DNA of 64,000 nucleotides from Bin87 sp965204685 (lineage in GTDB: Bacteria; Chloroflexota; Dehalococcoidia; Lucifugimonadales; UBA3495). Position 1 is the first letter of the stretch; each line of letters starts with the position of its first letter. Where the stretch lies: assembly GCA_965204685.1 (NCBI GenBank), contig OZ242004.1:2852001-2916000 (forward strand), in the 5' to 3' direction. The translations under genes were made by a program, and so were the position numbers. This document shows positions 15,886-24,255 of the stretch, piece after piece. The notes beneath the pieces were generated by a model. It was not told the origin of the DNA. It searched no databases and saw only the letters and a program-made list of their open reading frames with translations.

Positions 15886-17079
15886 CTAGCTGCTGGCTTT
15901 GGGAAGCCAGTCTTCGTTCCAGGGGAACTCGTCGGGACCGGTGCCGAACGCGGGCTGACCCTGGTCGATGCGATCTCGGTAGGGGCTGGTGACGGGCTCG
16001 CGGTAGGGGTAGAGACCGCCTTCGTACATCTGCTCGCCCTTCTTGAAGTGGGTGGCCTGTTCCAGGGTTTCCACAAAGGGCATGTTGATGTCGTAGAGAT
16101 TGCCGGCGCTGGCGCGGGGCCTCGGGCCGGCCTTGGAGACGTGTCCGTAGAGCTCGCGGCCGATGATGCGCTCGGCGGCCCAGACACACTCGATGAGCTT
16201 GTCGATATCCACGCCGGTCGGGATACCCATATCCTCCATCATGTGGAGCAGGTCCTCAGTGGGGGCCATGCCGGTGGCGCGTCCGTTGCCGCAGTAGGGG
16301 CAGCCGCCAAATCCGCCGATGGTGCCGTCGAGCTCAAGGGTATCCTCGGGGCCGAGGACACGCATGGCGGCGTAGGCGGAGGCGATGGCCATGTTGCGAC
16401 CGTTGTGCAGGTGGAGCCGGAAGTGGTCGATCTCGGGCCAACGCTCCTTGACGCGGGAAATGCTCTCCTCGACCTTGGCCGGGGTGCAATGGCTCATGGG
16501 GTCACCCATGGAGCAACTGCGGACGCCGATGCCGGCCTCCTCCCACAAACCGTGCTGGTATTCCAGCAGGGTCATCAGGGTGTCGACCTCGAATTCGCCG
16601 AGAAAGTTGGAACCCCAGGAAGCGTTGCAGCCGATACCAGCCTCGGTGATGCCCATCTCCTGGGCCTGGGCGATGATGGCGGGCCAGCGCTCCATTTCCT
16701 GCATCTGGCTGCGGTTGGTGTTCCGCCGGGCGAACACGTCGCACAGGTGGCAGGACAGGCGCGGATAAGCGTCGCGCTCGATGGTCAGGGGCGGGGAGTA
16801 GGCGCGGGCGCGTTCCACGCCGCGGGCGTTCAGCGCGAGGGCGCTGTAGGTGACGCCCAACTTTGGAGTGAACTTGGTGACAATCTCGTCGATCCGTTCC
16901 ATCTGGGGGGTCCACCTGGGACTGACGAAGGAACCAACGACGATGCTGGTCAGGCCGGTTTCGGACAGCATGTCGAGGAGCTCAACCTTGTCATCGACGG
17001 CGATGTTGGCGTCCTCGATCTGCATGCCCTCACGCATGCCCTCTTCCTTATAGTGCACAGTGGGCCATTGGTTTGGCAT
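15886..17079 (-). CDS. HMG-CoA lyase-like (HMGL/pyruvate carboxyltransferase) protein
   Basis: A 397-residue DRE-TIM metallolyase. HMG-CoA lyases cleave HMG-CoA to acetoacetate and acetyl-CoA; relatives include citramalate and homocitrate synthases and 4-hydroxy-2-oxovalerate aldolase. Seen here are the N-terminal EGMREGMQ (variant of the metal-binding RDG..), the metal HxH in LHLHNGRN near residue 222 and the lyase cysteine-loop signature GGFGGCPYCGNG near 250. The N-terminal DRE motif is altered, and the protein is about 90 residues longer than typical HMG-CoA lyases, with an extra C-terminal region (PRASAGNLYDINMPFVETL) that suggests a distinct substrate. AAGGAG precedes the ATG. It is a single gene with its own terminator. 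Confidence 0.82.
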   Translation of the reverse strand: MPNQWPTVHYKEEGMREGMQIEDANIAVDDKVELLDMLSETGLTSIVVGSFVSPRWTPQMERIDEIVTKFTPKLGVTYSALALNARGVERARAYSPPLTIERDAYPRLSCHLCDVFARRNTNRSQMQEMERWPAIIAQAQEMGITEAGIGCNASWGSNFLGEFEVDTLMTLLEYQHGLWEEAGIGVRSCSMGDPMSHCTPAKVEESISRVKERWPEIDHFRLHLHNGRNMAIASAYAAMRVLGPEDTLELDGTIGGFGGCPYCGNGRATGMAPTEDLLHMMEDMGIPTGVDIDKLIECVWAAERIIGRELYGHVSKAGPRPRASAGNLYDINMPFVETLEQATHFKKGEQMYEGGLYPYREPVTSPYRDRIDQGQPAFGTGPDEFPWNEDWLPKASS

Positions 17080-17320
17080 GGGAAACTCCTTGCGCCAGGC
17101 GGCGCGGGTGACTGGGTTCCGGGGCGCGCGAACGCGCGGAATGCCGGAATTCTAGGGTTGGCCCGCCGGCATTGTCAAGAAACGGACGGCTCTCCGGGGC
17201 CCCGGCGGCGAGCGTCACCAGAGGCAACCCGCCGATCCAGGCATGATGGGGTCCGCGAGTGAGTCGAGACTATCCTGGTTTGATCCTCTTGGGTTCTGTC
17301 AGTGCGGGAATCAATGCCAC

Positions 17321-17366
17321 GCGGAGCGGGTCAACGGACAGGCGAAGGACCGTTGACCCGCTCCGC
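17321..17366. repeat. 17-bp perfect inverted repeat
   Basis: GCGGAGCGGGTCAACGG (17321-17337) and its exact reverse complement (17350-17366) flank a 12-nt loop. No T-run follows on either strand. It is non-coding and upstream of the HMGL-like gene. Confidence 0.6.
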
Positions 17367-17435
17367 ATGAGTGAAGATGTTTCGATAGGCATCCTTCCTG
17401 GTGGCGTCGAATGATTTAGCAGGCGATTTTGCGGT

Positions 17436-17646
17436 GACCAGGTCTCGGAGCGGTTATCAGCCCCACGGCCGGGGGTGTTGCGCTGTATTTTTTGCTCTCA
17501 TTGTCCGTGCCCACGGCACGGCGGGCTGTTGCGGGCCCGGTGGCCGGGCGACTGCCCTGATTAAAGCGATCAGAGACAGTCTCCCTCGACGCCGTTTAGC
17601 GACTTGGATGCTGATCTGGGTGGCCGTTTGCGCCCGAGACCTGGTC
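17436..17646. repeat. Segment bounded by 13-bp inverted repeats
   Basis: GACCAGGTCTCGG (17436-17448) and CCGAGACCTGGTC (17634-17646) are perfect reverse complements 185 bp apart. No coding frame inside is convincing. It could be a small non-autonomous element, but no target duplication is obvious. Confidence 0.3.
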
Positions 17647-17745
17647 GGGAAAGGGATCTCTCGCCTGCAAAGCCAGTATAGCACGCGCGTTCGGGGCATT
17701 GTTGCGGAACTATGTCATCGATTTCAACCAGGCAGACCGCCTACC

Positions 17746-17890
17746 CAGGGCCTTTTCAAAGTCCTGGTTGGCGGCCTTTCACCCCGAACCGTCATTCTGG
17801 CGCAAGCCGGAATCCAGAACATTCCGATCACAACGACCTCCTGGATTCCCGCTTTCGCGGGAATGACGGATTAACTTTGAAAAGGCCCTG
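17746..17890. repeat. Palindromic repeat family B, copy 1 (nested)
   Basis: Outer 17-bp perfect arms CAGGGCCTTTTCAAAGT (17746-17762) and its complement (17874-17890) enclose family-B arms GTCATTCTGGCGCAAGC.. (17791-17817) and ..GCTTTCGCGGGAATGAC (17841-17867). The rest of 17080-17954 shows no gene. Confidence 0.68.
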
Positions 17891-17954
17891 CCGCCTACCA
17901 GAGCCCTGCAGGGGCGGCAATTCTAAACAGCTCCGGCTCGCGGTGTATGGGGAT

Positions 17955-18854
17955 TCAGCGAGGGCCAAGGGCCAGGGAGTAGGCGACCAGCTTGTAGACG
18001 AGCTTGGCGGCAGTGTAGGAGTGGGCGGGCAGACCCAGATCGGGTGCTAACTCGCATACGTCGAAGCCGACGACGCGATGTTTCTGACACACACGACGCA
18101 GGATACCGGCGAGTTCCAGCCAGCGCATGCCGCCGGGCTCCGGTGTGCCCACTGCGGGCATTTCCGCCGGGTCAAGCACATCCAGGTCGATGCTGATGTA
18201 TACCTCCGGTGGCAATGCGGCGATTATGTCATCCAGGCCACTTTCGTTTTCCGGCGGCCAAAGGCAGGCGGGAATGCGGCGGCGGTCAATGTATTGACGT
18301 TCTTCGAGGGCCAGGGTGCGCACTCCAAGCAGTGAAAGCGGACAACGCTCGGCGATGCGGCGGGCACCGGAGCCGTGGCCCCAACCAGTTCCCTGGTATT
18401 CATCGCGCAGGTCGGCGTGGGCATCAATGTAGAGAACAGCCAAGTCCGGATGGAGATCGATGTGGGCGAAAGCAGACCCGATGGTGGCGGAATGGTCGCC
18501 GCCGATTACGCCGGTGAGCTTGCCTGAACCCAGCATGGCGTAGTGAGAAACCGCCGAGCGGACGCGTTCCACCATTTGATATGGGTCGCCGACGTGGGGC
18601 TCCAGAGGAGGTGTGGTGTGGATGCCGAACTCGGCGACGTCGACATCCAGCTCGATATCGTAGTCTTCCAGAGCGGCTGATGCGGCAATGATGGCAGCGG
18701 GGCCGTGCCGGGCACCGGTCCGGAAGGAGGTGGTGCTGTCGATGGGTACGGGGATAAGAACGGCAGCCGCGCTACCCAACGAGGACTGCTCGGGCGGGAG
18801 CGCCAGGAAGTTGGCAGGCGTCCAGGGGACGGGCGGGATCTGCGGGTCAGGCAA
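17955..18854 (-). CDS. speB: Agmatinase/arginase-family ureohydrolase
   Basis: A ureohydrolase that by context hydrolyses agmatine to putrescine and urea in polyamine synthesis. The binuclear Mn site is complete: GGDHSAT, DAHADLRD, and SIDLDVLDPAEMPAVGTPEPGG. The upstream gene is speD and the two frames overlap, which supports agmatinase over arginase. The start is unclear: the open frame continues to 18950 inside speD, but the first 30 residues there are low-complexity, and I place the start at a TTG at 18854, overlapping the speD stop by 8 nt, giving 299 residues, normal for the family. No strong ribosome binding site is seen, consistent with translational coupling. No spermidine synthase (speE) or arginine decarboxylase gene is in the window. 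Confidence 0.85.
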   Translation of the reverse strand: MPDPQIPPVPWTPANFLALPPEQSSLGSAAAVLIPVPIDSTTSFRTGARHGPAAIIAASAALEDYDIELDVDVAEFGIHTTPPLEPHVGDPYQMVERVRSAVSHYAMLGSGKLTGVIGGDHSATIGSAFAHIDLHPDLAVLYIDAHADLRDEYQGTGWGHGSGARRIAERCPLSLLGVRTLALEERQYIDRRRIPACLWPPENESGLDDIIAALPPEVYISIDLDVLDPAEMPAVGTPEPGGMRWLELAGILRRVCQKHRVVGFDVCELAPDLGLPAHSYTAAKLVYKLVAYSLALGPR

Positions 18855-19278
18855 CGGGCGAGCCGGAGACGGCGGTTTCGAGGAGCGTGCGCTGGCGCTG
18901 GGTTTCGCGGGTGCCCTGGTCAGCGTCGAGCCATTCCAGACCGCGGTCAAGCAGCCAAGTTTTGACGCTGCGCAGGTCGAACAGCGAACGGGCGTCGGCG
19001 AGGGCCTGTTCGTGATCGAAGGACTTGCAGGAGAAGACGTCGATGTTGACGTAGTCCCGCTCCGGGAAGGTGTGGACGCTGATGTGGCTCTCCGCGATGA
19101 TGACGAAGCCGGAAATGCCGTTGTCGGCGGGTTTCGGGCCGTGATATTCGAGGACTTCCGGTTCGGTGATCCGGGTCATTCCCAAGGCGGCCGGATACTC
19201 GTGGAGGAAGGATCGCAGGCGGTCGGTGTCCCACATCATGGCGTGGTCGCCGCCGAAACCGTCGATGATCAAGTGCAT
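18847..19278 (-). CDS. speD: S-adenosylmethionine decarboxylase proenzyme
   Basis: A 143-residue bacterial-type SAM decarboxylase (class 1B), which makes decarboxylated SAM, the aminopropyl donor for spermidine. The self-cleavage site that generates the pyruvoyl group is the Ser of AESHISVHTFPE near residue 64; the downstream catalytic His and Cys (FSCKSF near residue 83) are in place. The C-terminus is slightly longer than in Thermotoga/Bacillus SpeD and runs into the agmatinase gene, with which it forms a two-gene operon. The gene lies behind a 70-nt leader with two hairpins, suggesting transcript-level control. Confidence 0.9.
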   Translation of the reverse strand: MHLIIDGFGGDHAMMWDTDRLRSFLHEYPAALGMTRITEPEVLEYHGPKPADNGISGFVIIAESHISVHTFPERDYVNIDVFSCKSFDHEQALADARSLFDLRSVKTWLLDRGLEWLDADQGTRETQRQRTLLETAVSGSPVA

Positions 19279-19353
19279 CCTGCTGCCGAGCCCCCGCCGA
19301 TAAAATAAGCCCCGTAAGGACGGGGCCGCGCCGTCTTGTGAAATTGCGGCGCA
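19279..19353 (-). promoter_or_regulatory. Structured speD leader, possible attenuator
   Basis: Reading leftward the predicted transcript begins with a GCGCCG/CGGCGC hairpin (arms near 19353-19348 and 19334-19329), then GCCCCGTCCTTACGGGGC (about 19325-19308) followed directly by TTATTTTAT. The second hairpin plus T-rich tract looks like an intrinsic terminator placed ahead of the speD start codon. No known riboswitch class is recognised. Confidence 0.42.
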
Positions 19354-19354
19354 T

Positions 19355-19383
19355 AGAATATCATAGCCGCCACGCTAATTCAA
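19355..19383 (-). promoter_or_regulatory. Promoter of the speD-agmatinase operon
   Basis: Leftward TTGAAT (19383-19378), a 17-nt spacer and TATTCT (19360-19355). The predicted start is just at the first leader hairpin. Confidence 0.55.
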
Positions 19384-19511
19384 AGGGTGAAAATCGCAGC
19401 CGCTGCACATCGGCGCCGAGGTCGCAAATCCGTTGACCCGGCGTCGGCGTATGCCAGCCAACCGTAAATTCGGTCGTTCCCTGCAAAACCAGCCCAGTGG
19501 GCAGAAAGACT

Positions 19512-20525
19512 ATGGCAGTAGACGCTGAAAACCAAGCTGACCTGGAGTTGGATCCGGTAACGGAGGAGGCGGACGTCGATGCGATGATCGAAGTCCGCGA
19601 CCTGACGCACTACTACGGGCCCATGCCGGCGGTGGAGAACGTGAACTTCACGGTGCGGCGGGGAGAGATCCTGGGCTTCCTGGGTCCGAACGGGGCGGGG
19701 AAGACGACCACGATGCGGATCCTGACGGGGTTCATGCCGCCGACGCGGGGCACGGTAACGCTGGACGGTTTCGACGTGGTGGAGAAGTCGCTGGAAGTGC
19801 GCAAGCGGGTCGGATACCTGCCGGAATCAGTGCCGCTGCACACCGAAATGACGGTGACCAGCTACCTGAAATACATGGGCACGCTGCGGGGCATGAACGG
19901 CCGCAGCATCCGCCGGCGGATCGACGACGTAATTGATGTGTGCCGCCTGGAGGACTACCACAAGACCCTCATCGGGAAGCTGTCCAAGGGTTTCCGGCAA
20001 CGGGTCGGGATAGCGCAGGCAATCCTGCATGAACCCGAAGTGCTGGTACTGGACGAACCAACCATCGGCATCGATCCCATCCAGGTAGTGGAGACGCGGA
20101 GCCTGATCCAGGACCTGGGGCGGGAGCAGACGGTCGTGCTGAGCAGCCACATCCTGCCGGAGGTCAGCATGATCTGCGAGCGGGTTCTGATCATCCACGA
20201 GGGTCACATCGTGGCGGCCGACACGCCGAATAACCTGGCGCAGCACCTGCGCGGCGTGGCCCAGCTGGAAGTTGAGATCGGCGGGCCGCCGGCGGAGGTA
20301 CTGCCGGTGCTGCGGAGCATCGACGGAGCCACCGAGGTGACGCACCACCCCCGTCCCGGCGTGAACGCGTACCGCGTCAAGTTCCGGGAGGGGCTGGACC
20401 TGCGCGACAACATTTCGCGCACCGTGGTGAGCAACGGCTGGAGCCTGCTGAGCATGCAGATGAGCAGCATGAGCCTGGAGGAGATATTCCTGCGGGTGAC
20501 GACAGCGGAAGACGACGTAGAGTAG
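19512..20525 (+). CDS. ABC transporter ATP-binding protein (GldA-type)
   Basis: A 337-residue ATPase of the ABC-2 export class, nearest the GldA/multidrug CcmA group. Walker A GPNGAGKTT is at 58-66, the signature LSKGFRQRVGIAQ near 158, Walker B VLVLDEPT near 182 and the switch His in LSSHILPEV near 215. A C-terminal regulatory domain of about 100 residues follows. It is the first gene of a four-gene operon with an ABC-2 permease, a GldG-like protein and a DUF4340 protein, the set that in Bacteroidetes forms the Gld transporter and in other phyla is of unknown substrate. I take the ATG at 19512; a GTG 15 nt earlier and an internal ATG at 19584 are alternatives. Confidence 0.9.
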   Translation: MAVDAENQADLELDPVTEEADVDAMIEVRDLTHYYGPMPAVENVNFTVRRGEILGFLGPNGAGKTTTMRILTGFMPPTRGTVTLDGFDVVEKSLEVRKRVGYLPESVPLHTEMTVTSYLKYMGTLRGMNGRSIRRRIDDVIDVCRLEDYHKTLIGKLSKGFRQRVGIAQAILHEPEVLVLDEPTIGIDPIQVVETRSLIQDLGREQTVVLSSHILPEVSMICERVLIIHEGHIVAADTPNNLAQHLRGVAQLEVEIGGPPAEVLPVLRSIDGATEVTHHPRPGVNAYRVKFREGLDLRDNISRTVVSNGWSLLSMQMSSMSLEEIFLRVTTAEDDVE

Positions 20526-20540
20526 CCGGACCGGATAACG

Positions 20541-21254
20541 ATGCGAACCATCCGCGCGGTGGCGTTCAAGGAAATCCAGATCTACTTCAGCAGCCCCGTG
20601 GCGTACATTGTGGCGCTCATCTTCATGGCGCTGAGCGGGTTCTTTTTCGTCCGTGACTTGGGAAATCCGTTTCCCGAGGCCTCGTTGAGCAATTTCTTCC
20701 AGGGGGCGACGTTCCTGTTGATTCCCCTGGCGCCAGCGCTGACGATGCGGCTGTTGGCGGAAGAGCAGAAGCTGGGCACGATCGAACTGCTGCTGACGTC
20801 GCCGGTGCGGGACTGGGAAGTGATACTAGGCAAATATCTGGCGAGCTTCGTCTTTCTGCTTTTCCTGCTGTCCCTGACTTCCTATTATGTAATCCTGCTG
20901 CTGTTGTTTGCGACGCCGGACCCGGGGCCGATCTACTCCGGCTACCTTGGGCTGATCCTCTACGGGGCGGCCGCGCTGTCCGTGGGTATCCTGACGTCCA
21001 CGCTGACCAGCAACCAGATCATCGCCGCGGTGGTGGGCACCGGGATCCTGGTGGTGCTGTACGCCACGTCGTTCATCGGCGACGTGGTCACGGGAGTCTG
21101 GGCGACGATATTCAACCAACTGGGCTTCACCAGTCATTTCAACGACTTTGACCGGGGGATCATCGATTCGACGCACATCGTGTACTTTGTCACGGTAACC
21201 GCGTTGTTCCTGTTCCTCTCGATACGCGCGCTGGAGTCGCGGCGCTGGAGGTAG
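20541..21254 (+). CDS. ABC-2 type permease
   Basis: A 237-residue inner-membrane permease with six predicted helices (for example VAYIVALIFMALSGFFFV near 17 and LILYGAAALSVGILTS near 135). The stretch RLLAEEQKLGTIELLLTSPV around residues 71-90 is the conserved cytoplasmic coupling region of the NosY/GldF type that contacts the ATPase. It begins 15 nt after the ATPase stop codon, and its own stop is 1 nt from the next start. Confidence 0.88.
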   Translation: MRTIRAVAFKEIQIYFSSPVAYIVALIFMALSGFFFVRDLGNPFPEASLSNFFQGATFLLIPLAPALTMRLLAEEQKLGTIELLLTSPVRDWEVILGKYLASFVFLLFLLSLTSYYVILLLLFATPDPGPIYSGYLGLILYGAAALSVGILTSTLTSNQIIAAVVGTGILVVLYATSFIGDVVTGVWATIFNQLGFTSHFNDFDRGIIDSTHIVYFVTVTALFLFLSIRALESRRWR

Positions 21255-21255
21255 C

Positions 21256-23046
21256 ATGAGCCAACAGCGCATCGGCGACGGGCCCCGAGATTGGCGCCGG
21301 CGCAGGGGGCGGGACCGCCAGGCGGATGCCGGAGACGGCGGTTCCAGCGACCAGCCGGAGGCGTTGGAGGAACAGTCACGCACGCTGTTTTCCTTCATAG
21401 AGCCGGCGTTCGATCTGATCGCGGTTTTCTACGCGCCGATACTTATTGCCGGCGTGATCGGCCTGATAGTTGGCGCGGTGCTGCTGGTGTTCATCGGTTC
21501 CCTGAAGCTGTACGGCGGGATCGTGATTGGCATCGGGGCGGTGTTGATCCTGCTGGTAGGGCTATCGTATTTCAGCCAGGTGCTGGCGGCGTTTTTCAGC
21601 AGGACGGGGCGGTATGGGGTCAACACGGTGATCATGACCGCCGCCTTTTTTGGGCTGGTGGCGCTGGTCAACTACGTGGCATTCGAAAACCACGTGAGGT
21701 CAGACACCACGGCGACCAACCAGTTTTCCCTGGCGCAACGCTCCCGTGACCTGCTGGACGGGCTGGACCGCCCAATCAGCGTCACGGCTTATTATCCAGA
21801 CCAGATACCCAGCATCGAGATGCTGACCAGACAGGGCAAGGTGGAGACCACGCTGAGCGAGTTTGCGCGGCGCAGCAATAATTTCACCTACCAGTTCATT
21901 GACCCGCAGAAGGAGGCCGACCTGGCCAGGAGCCAGGGGGTTACGGCATACGAGACGCTGGCGGTTTCAGCGGTGGGAACGGACATTATCGACCTGGTTC
22001 AGCCCACTGATGGGGTTTACAGTCGGCTGGAACAGGATTTGTACACGGCGCTGCTGGTCGCGACCGAAACGCAACGGAAGAAGGTCTACTTCCTGAGCGG
22101 GCACGGAGAGCGCGACGTCACCCGCCAGGCCGAGGACGGCTACCTCAAGATCCGGGAAGGTCTGGAAGTGGACAACTACGAGGTCGCGACCCTGCCCTGG
22201 GCTCCGGTTGACGAAGATGTGGTTGTGCCCGACGACGCGGCGCTGCTGGTGATCGCCGGTCCCACGGGGGAACTGCCGACGGCGCACCTGGACGCACTGA
22301 ATTACTACATGGCTGGCCGGTATCCGGATGGTGAACCGCGTCGAGAGGCAGCGCGGATCATCTTCCTGGCGGAGCCGGACACCCACGACACCTTCCGGGC
22401 TTTCCTGGCATTCTGGGGCGTGATCGTCACCGACAGCTACATACGCGACGTTGAGGGATCCCAGCCCAACGCGCCGCGGACGCTGCGGGTGGGGATCTAC
22501 AATCCGGATGCGCCGCCGGAGATTGTCGCGCCCCGGGGACGGCCGCTGAACGTGGCTTTCATGCCGGGCACGGCGGCGGTAGAACCGATACTGGAAGAGA
22601 CCAACACGCGGTTGCCTCGTCCCATTGCGGCGACTACCGCGTCGGCGCGCCTGATCGACGACATTGAGCGTGTGGACCCGGTGGATGACGACCCACAGCG
22701 GGTGTATTTCCCGGCCATGTACCTGGACATCATCGCGCCGGTGGGCGCAGCGGCGCCGACCAGCCGACCGCCGGACAACGAGATCGCCAGCATGGTCGTG
22801 TTCGGCGACTCGGATTTCGTCTCGAACCGCAACGTGGACCGAGGCTCCAGCGCGGCCCTGTTCCTGAACTCGGCGAACTACCTGATGGGCGACTTTTCGC
22901 TGGTGTCCATCCGAGACCGGGAGTTCGTTTACCGGGAGTGGAACCTGGACGAGAACGAGTTCAACTTCGTGCGCTTCTCGACGTGGCTGCTCTTGCCCGG
23001 GTTGATGGGCATCATGGCGGTCATGGTCTGGTGGGTCCGCCGCTAG
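21256..23046 (+). CDS. GldG-like ABC transporter-associated membrane protein
   Basis: A 596-residue protein with a cytoplasmic, charge-rich N-terminus (about 55 residues), three to four closely spaced transmembrane helices between residues about 55 and 145, a long extracytoplasmic domain of the ABC-associated GldG type (KVYFLSGHGERDVT near 275 is the family landmark), and a final C-terminal helix ending in WWVRR that returns it to the membrane. In the Gld system this partner completes the transporter. GGAGG precedes the ATG by 4 nt, directly at the permease stop, so coupling is likely. A family-B repeat separates it from the DUF4340 gene. Confidence 0.85.
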   Translation: MSQQRIGDGPRDWRRRRGRDRQADAGDGGSSDQPEALEEQSRTLFSFIEPAFDLIAVFYAPILIAGVIGLIVGAVLLVFIGSLKLYGGIVIGIGAVLILLVGLSYFSQVLAAFFSRTGRYGVNTVIMTAAFFGLVALVNYVAFENHVRSDTTATNQFSLAQRSRDLLDGLDRPISVTAYYPDQIPSIEMLTRQGKVETTLSEFARRSNNFTYQFIDPQKEADLARSQGVTAYETLAVSAVGTDIIDLVQPTDGVYSRLEQDLYTALLVATETQRKKVYFLSGHGERDVTRQAEDGYLKIREGLEVDNYEVATLPWAPVDEDVVVPDDAALLVIAGPTGELPTAHLDALNYYMAGRYPDGEPRREAARIIFLAEPDTHDTFRAFLAFWGVIVTDSYIRDVEGSQPNAPRTLRVGIYNPDAPPEIVAPRGRPLNVAFMPGTAAVEPILEETNTRLPRPIAATTASARLIDDIERVDPVDDDPQRVYFPAMYLDIIAPVGAAAPTSRPPDNEIASMVVFGDSDFVSNRNVDRGSSAALFLNSANYLMGDFSLVSIRDREFVYREWNLDENEFNFVRFSTWLLLPGLMGIMAVMVWWVRR

Positions 23047-23056
23047 AGAAAGGCGC

Positions 23057-23114
23057 GTGGATTCCGGCTTTCGCCGGAATGACGGAACAGAGTGCGCTGG
23101 AATGACGGAACACA
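23057..23114. repeat. Palindromic repeat family B, copy 2
   Basis: GGATTCCGGCTTTCGCCGG followed by AATGACGGAACA, then a second partial GGAATGACGGAACACAG. It sits inside the operon between the GldG-like and DUF4340 genes; the internal ATTCCGGC/GCCGGAAT palindrome would form a hairpin in the mRNA. Confidence 0.65.
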
Positions 23115-23120
23115 GTTGAG

Positions 23121-24233
23121 ATGAATATCCGGTTGACCATCCTGCTGGTGTTCGTGCTGGCGCTTTTTGGAGCGCTGGCGCTTTGGTTCAAGCCCTGGGA
23201 GCAGGACGCGCCACGCGAGGACGAGCCGTGGGCGTGGCGGATCGACGACGACGCCATCGTGCGCGTTGAGGTGACCCACCGAGGTCAGGCGGGCGGATCC
23301 ATCGAGTGTTCCGACCAGACTTTTCCGCTAACGGGCGAAGTACAAACCGTGGCTTACGATAAAGACCTCGGACGGGGCAAATGGTTCATCGTGGAGGGCG
23401 ACGAGCGGGAGGAGGTATACCAGAACCGGTGGGCCGGAACGCCCCTCCTGCTGAGCGGGCCCCAGGTCAACCGCGTGCTGGGCGAGACGATTGAAAACCC
23501 GGCGCAATACGGGCTTGACCCTCCGGAAACGGTGATCGTCATAACCGAGGAAACCGGGTTGTCGTACGAGTTCTGGCTGGGTAACCTCACACCCGACGAA
23601 GGCTACAGCTACATGCGTTTGGTGGGCGACACCCAATTGCTGACAGTGCCGGAAGTGTGGGGGCGCGTGGTCAACTGCCTGGCGGTGAGCCCGCCGGTCA
23701 TACCACCGCCGATAGAGTTGGGGTATTTTTACGAGGAAGAGTTCCGCGACATCCAGGAATTGGAGATTACCCACAACGGCGTCACGGCGACCTACGCTCC
23801 GGAACCGGGCTCGCGGACCTGGTACGTTACCATCGGAGACGACCGGCAGGCGGTTGTGGAGCCCGAGTGGTGGTTCTCACAGTTGCAATGGTTTGGTCAG
23901 CCGGGCAAGCCGGGCGGGCCGGACACGCCCGGCGGATGGCACGTCGATCTGGAAGGGGCGAGCGATCCGCAATACGGGCTACAGCCGGCGGATACGACGG
24001 TGCGGATCAAGACGCACGAGAAGATGCACGAATTCTACATCGGCGGCGGGTACATCGAGGTGGACCAGGAGGGCCAACCCATCCTGGACGACGCCGGCAA
24101 CACGCAAGTGCTGGTGCATTACGCAGGGTTGCCGGATGATCCGATTGTATACGTGGTGAACCGGGTGCGCGCGGAACGAACCTACTGCCTGGTTGAAGAC
24201 CCCCCAACAGAGAGACCATACAACTGCCCATAG
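23121..24233 (+). CDS. DUF4340-containing membrane-anchored protein
   Basis: A 370-residue protein with one N-terminal membrane anchor (residues about 4-24, LTILLVFVLALFGALAL) and an extracytoplasmic region composed of DUF4340-type repeats; LSGPQVNRVLGETIENPAQYGL near 115 and YGLQPADTTVRIKT near 278 are two related units. DUF4340 proteins regularly follow GldG-like genes, so it is probably an accessory subunit of the transporter encoded upstream. The ribosome binding site is weak. Two cysteine pairs in the mature part may be oxidised. Confidence 0.82.
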   Translation: MNIRLTILLVFVLALFGALALWFKPWEQDAPREDEPWAWRIDDDAIVRVEVTHRGQAGGSIECSDQTFPLTGEVQTVAYDKDLGRGKWFIVEGDEREEVYQNRWAGTPLLLSGPQVNRVLGETIENPAQYGLDPPETVIVITEETGLSYEFWLGNLTPDEGYSYMRLVGDTQLLTVPEVWGRVVNCLAVSPPVIPPPIELGYFYEEEFRDIQELEITHNGVTATYAPEPGSRTWYVTIGDDRQAVVEPEWWFSQLQWFGQPGKPGGPDTPGGWHVDLEGASDPQYGLQPADTTVRIKTHEKMHEFYIGGGYIEVDQEGQPILDDAGNTQVLVHYAGLPDDPIVYVVNRVRAERTYCLVEDPPTERPYNCP

Positions 24234-24255
24234 CCGGGTCGGTAAGGAGGCCATT

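Noticed and set aside
16048..17262. A 404-codon plus-strand frame opposite the HMGL-like gene
   Set aside because: Antisense shadow without any recognisable domain.
17401..17874. A 157-codon frame upstream of the agmatinase gene
   Set aside because: Its end is translated from a palindromic repeat and the beginning has no start signal; the region is repeat-rich non-coding DNA.
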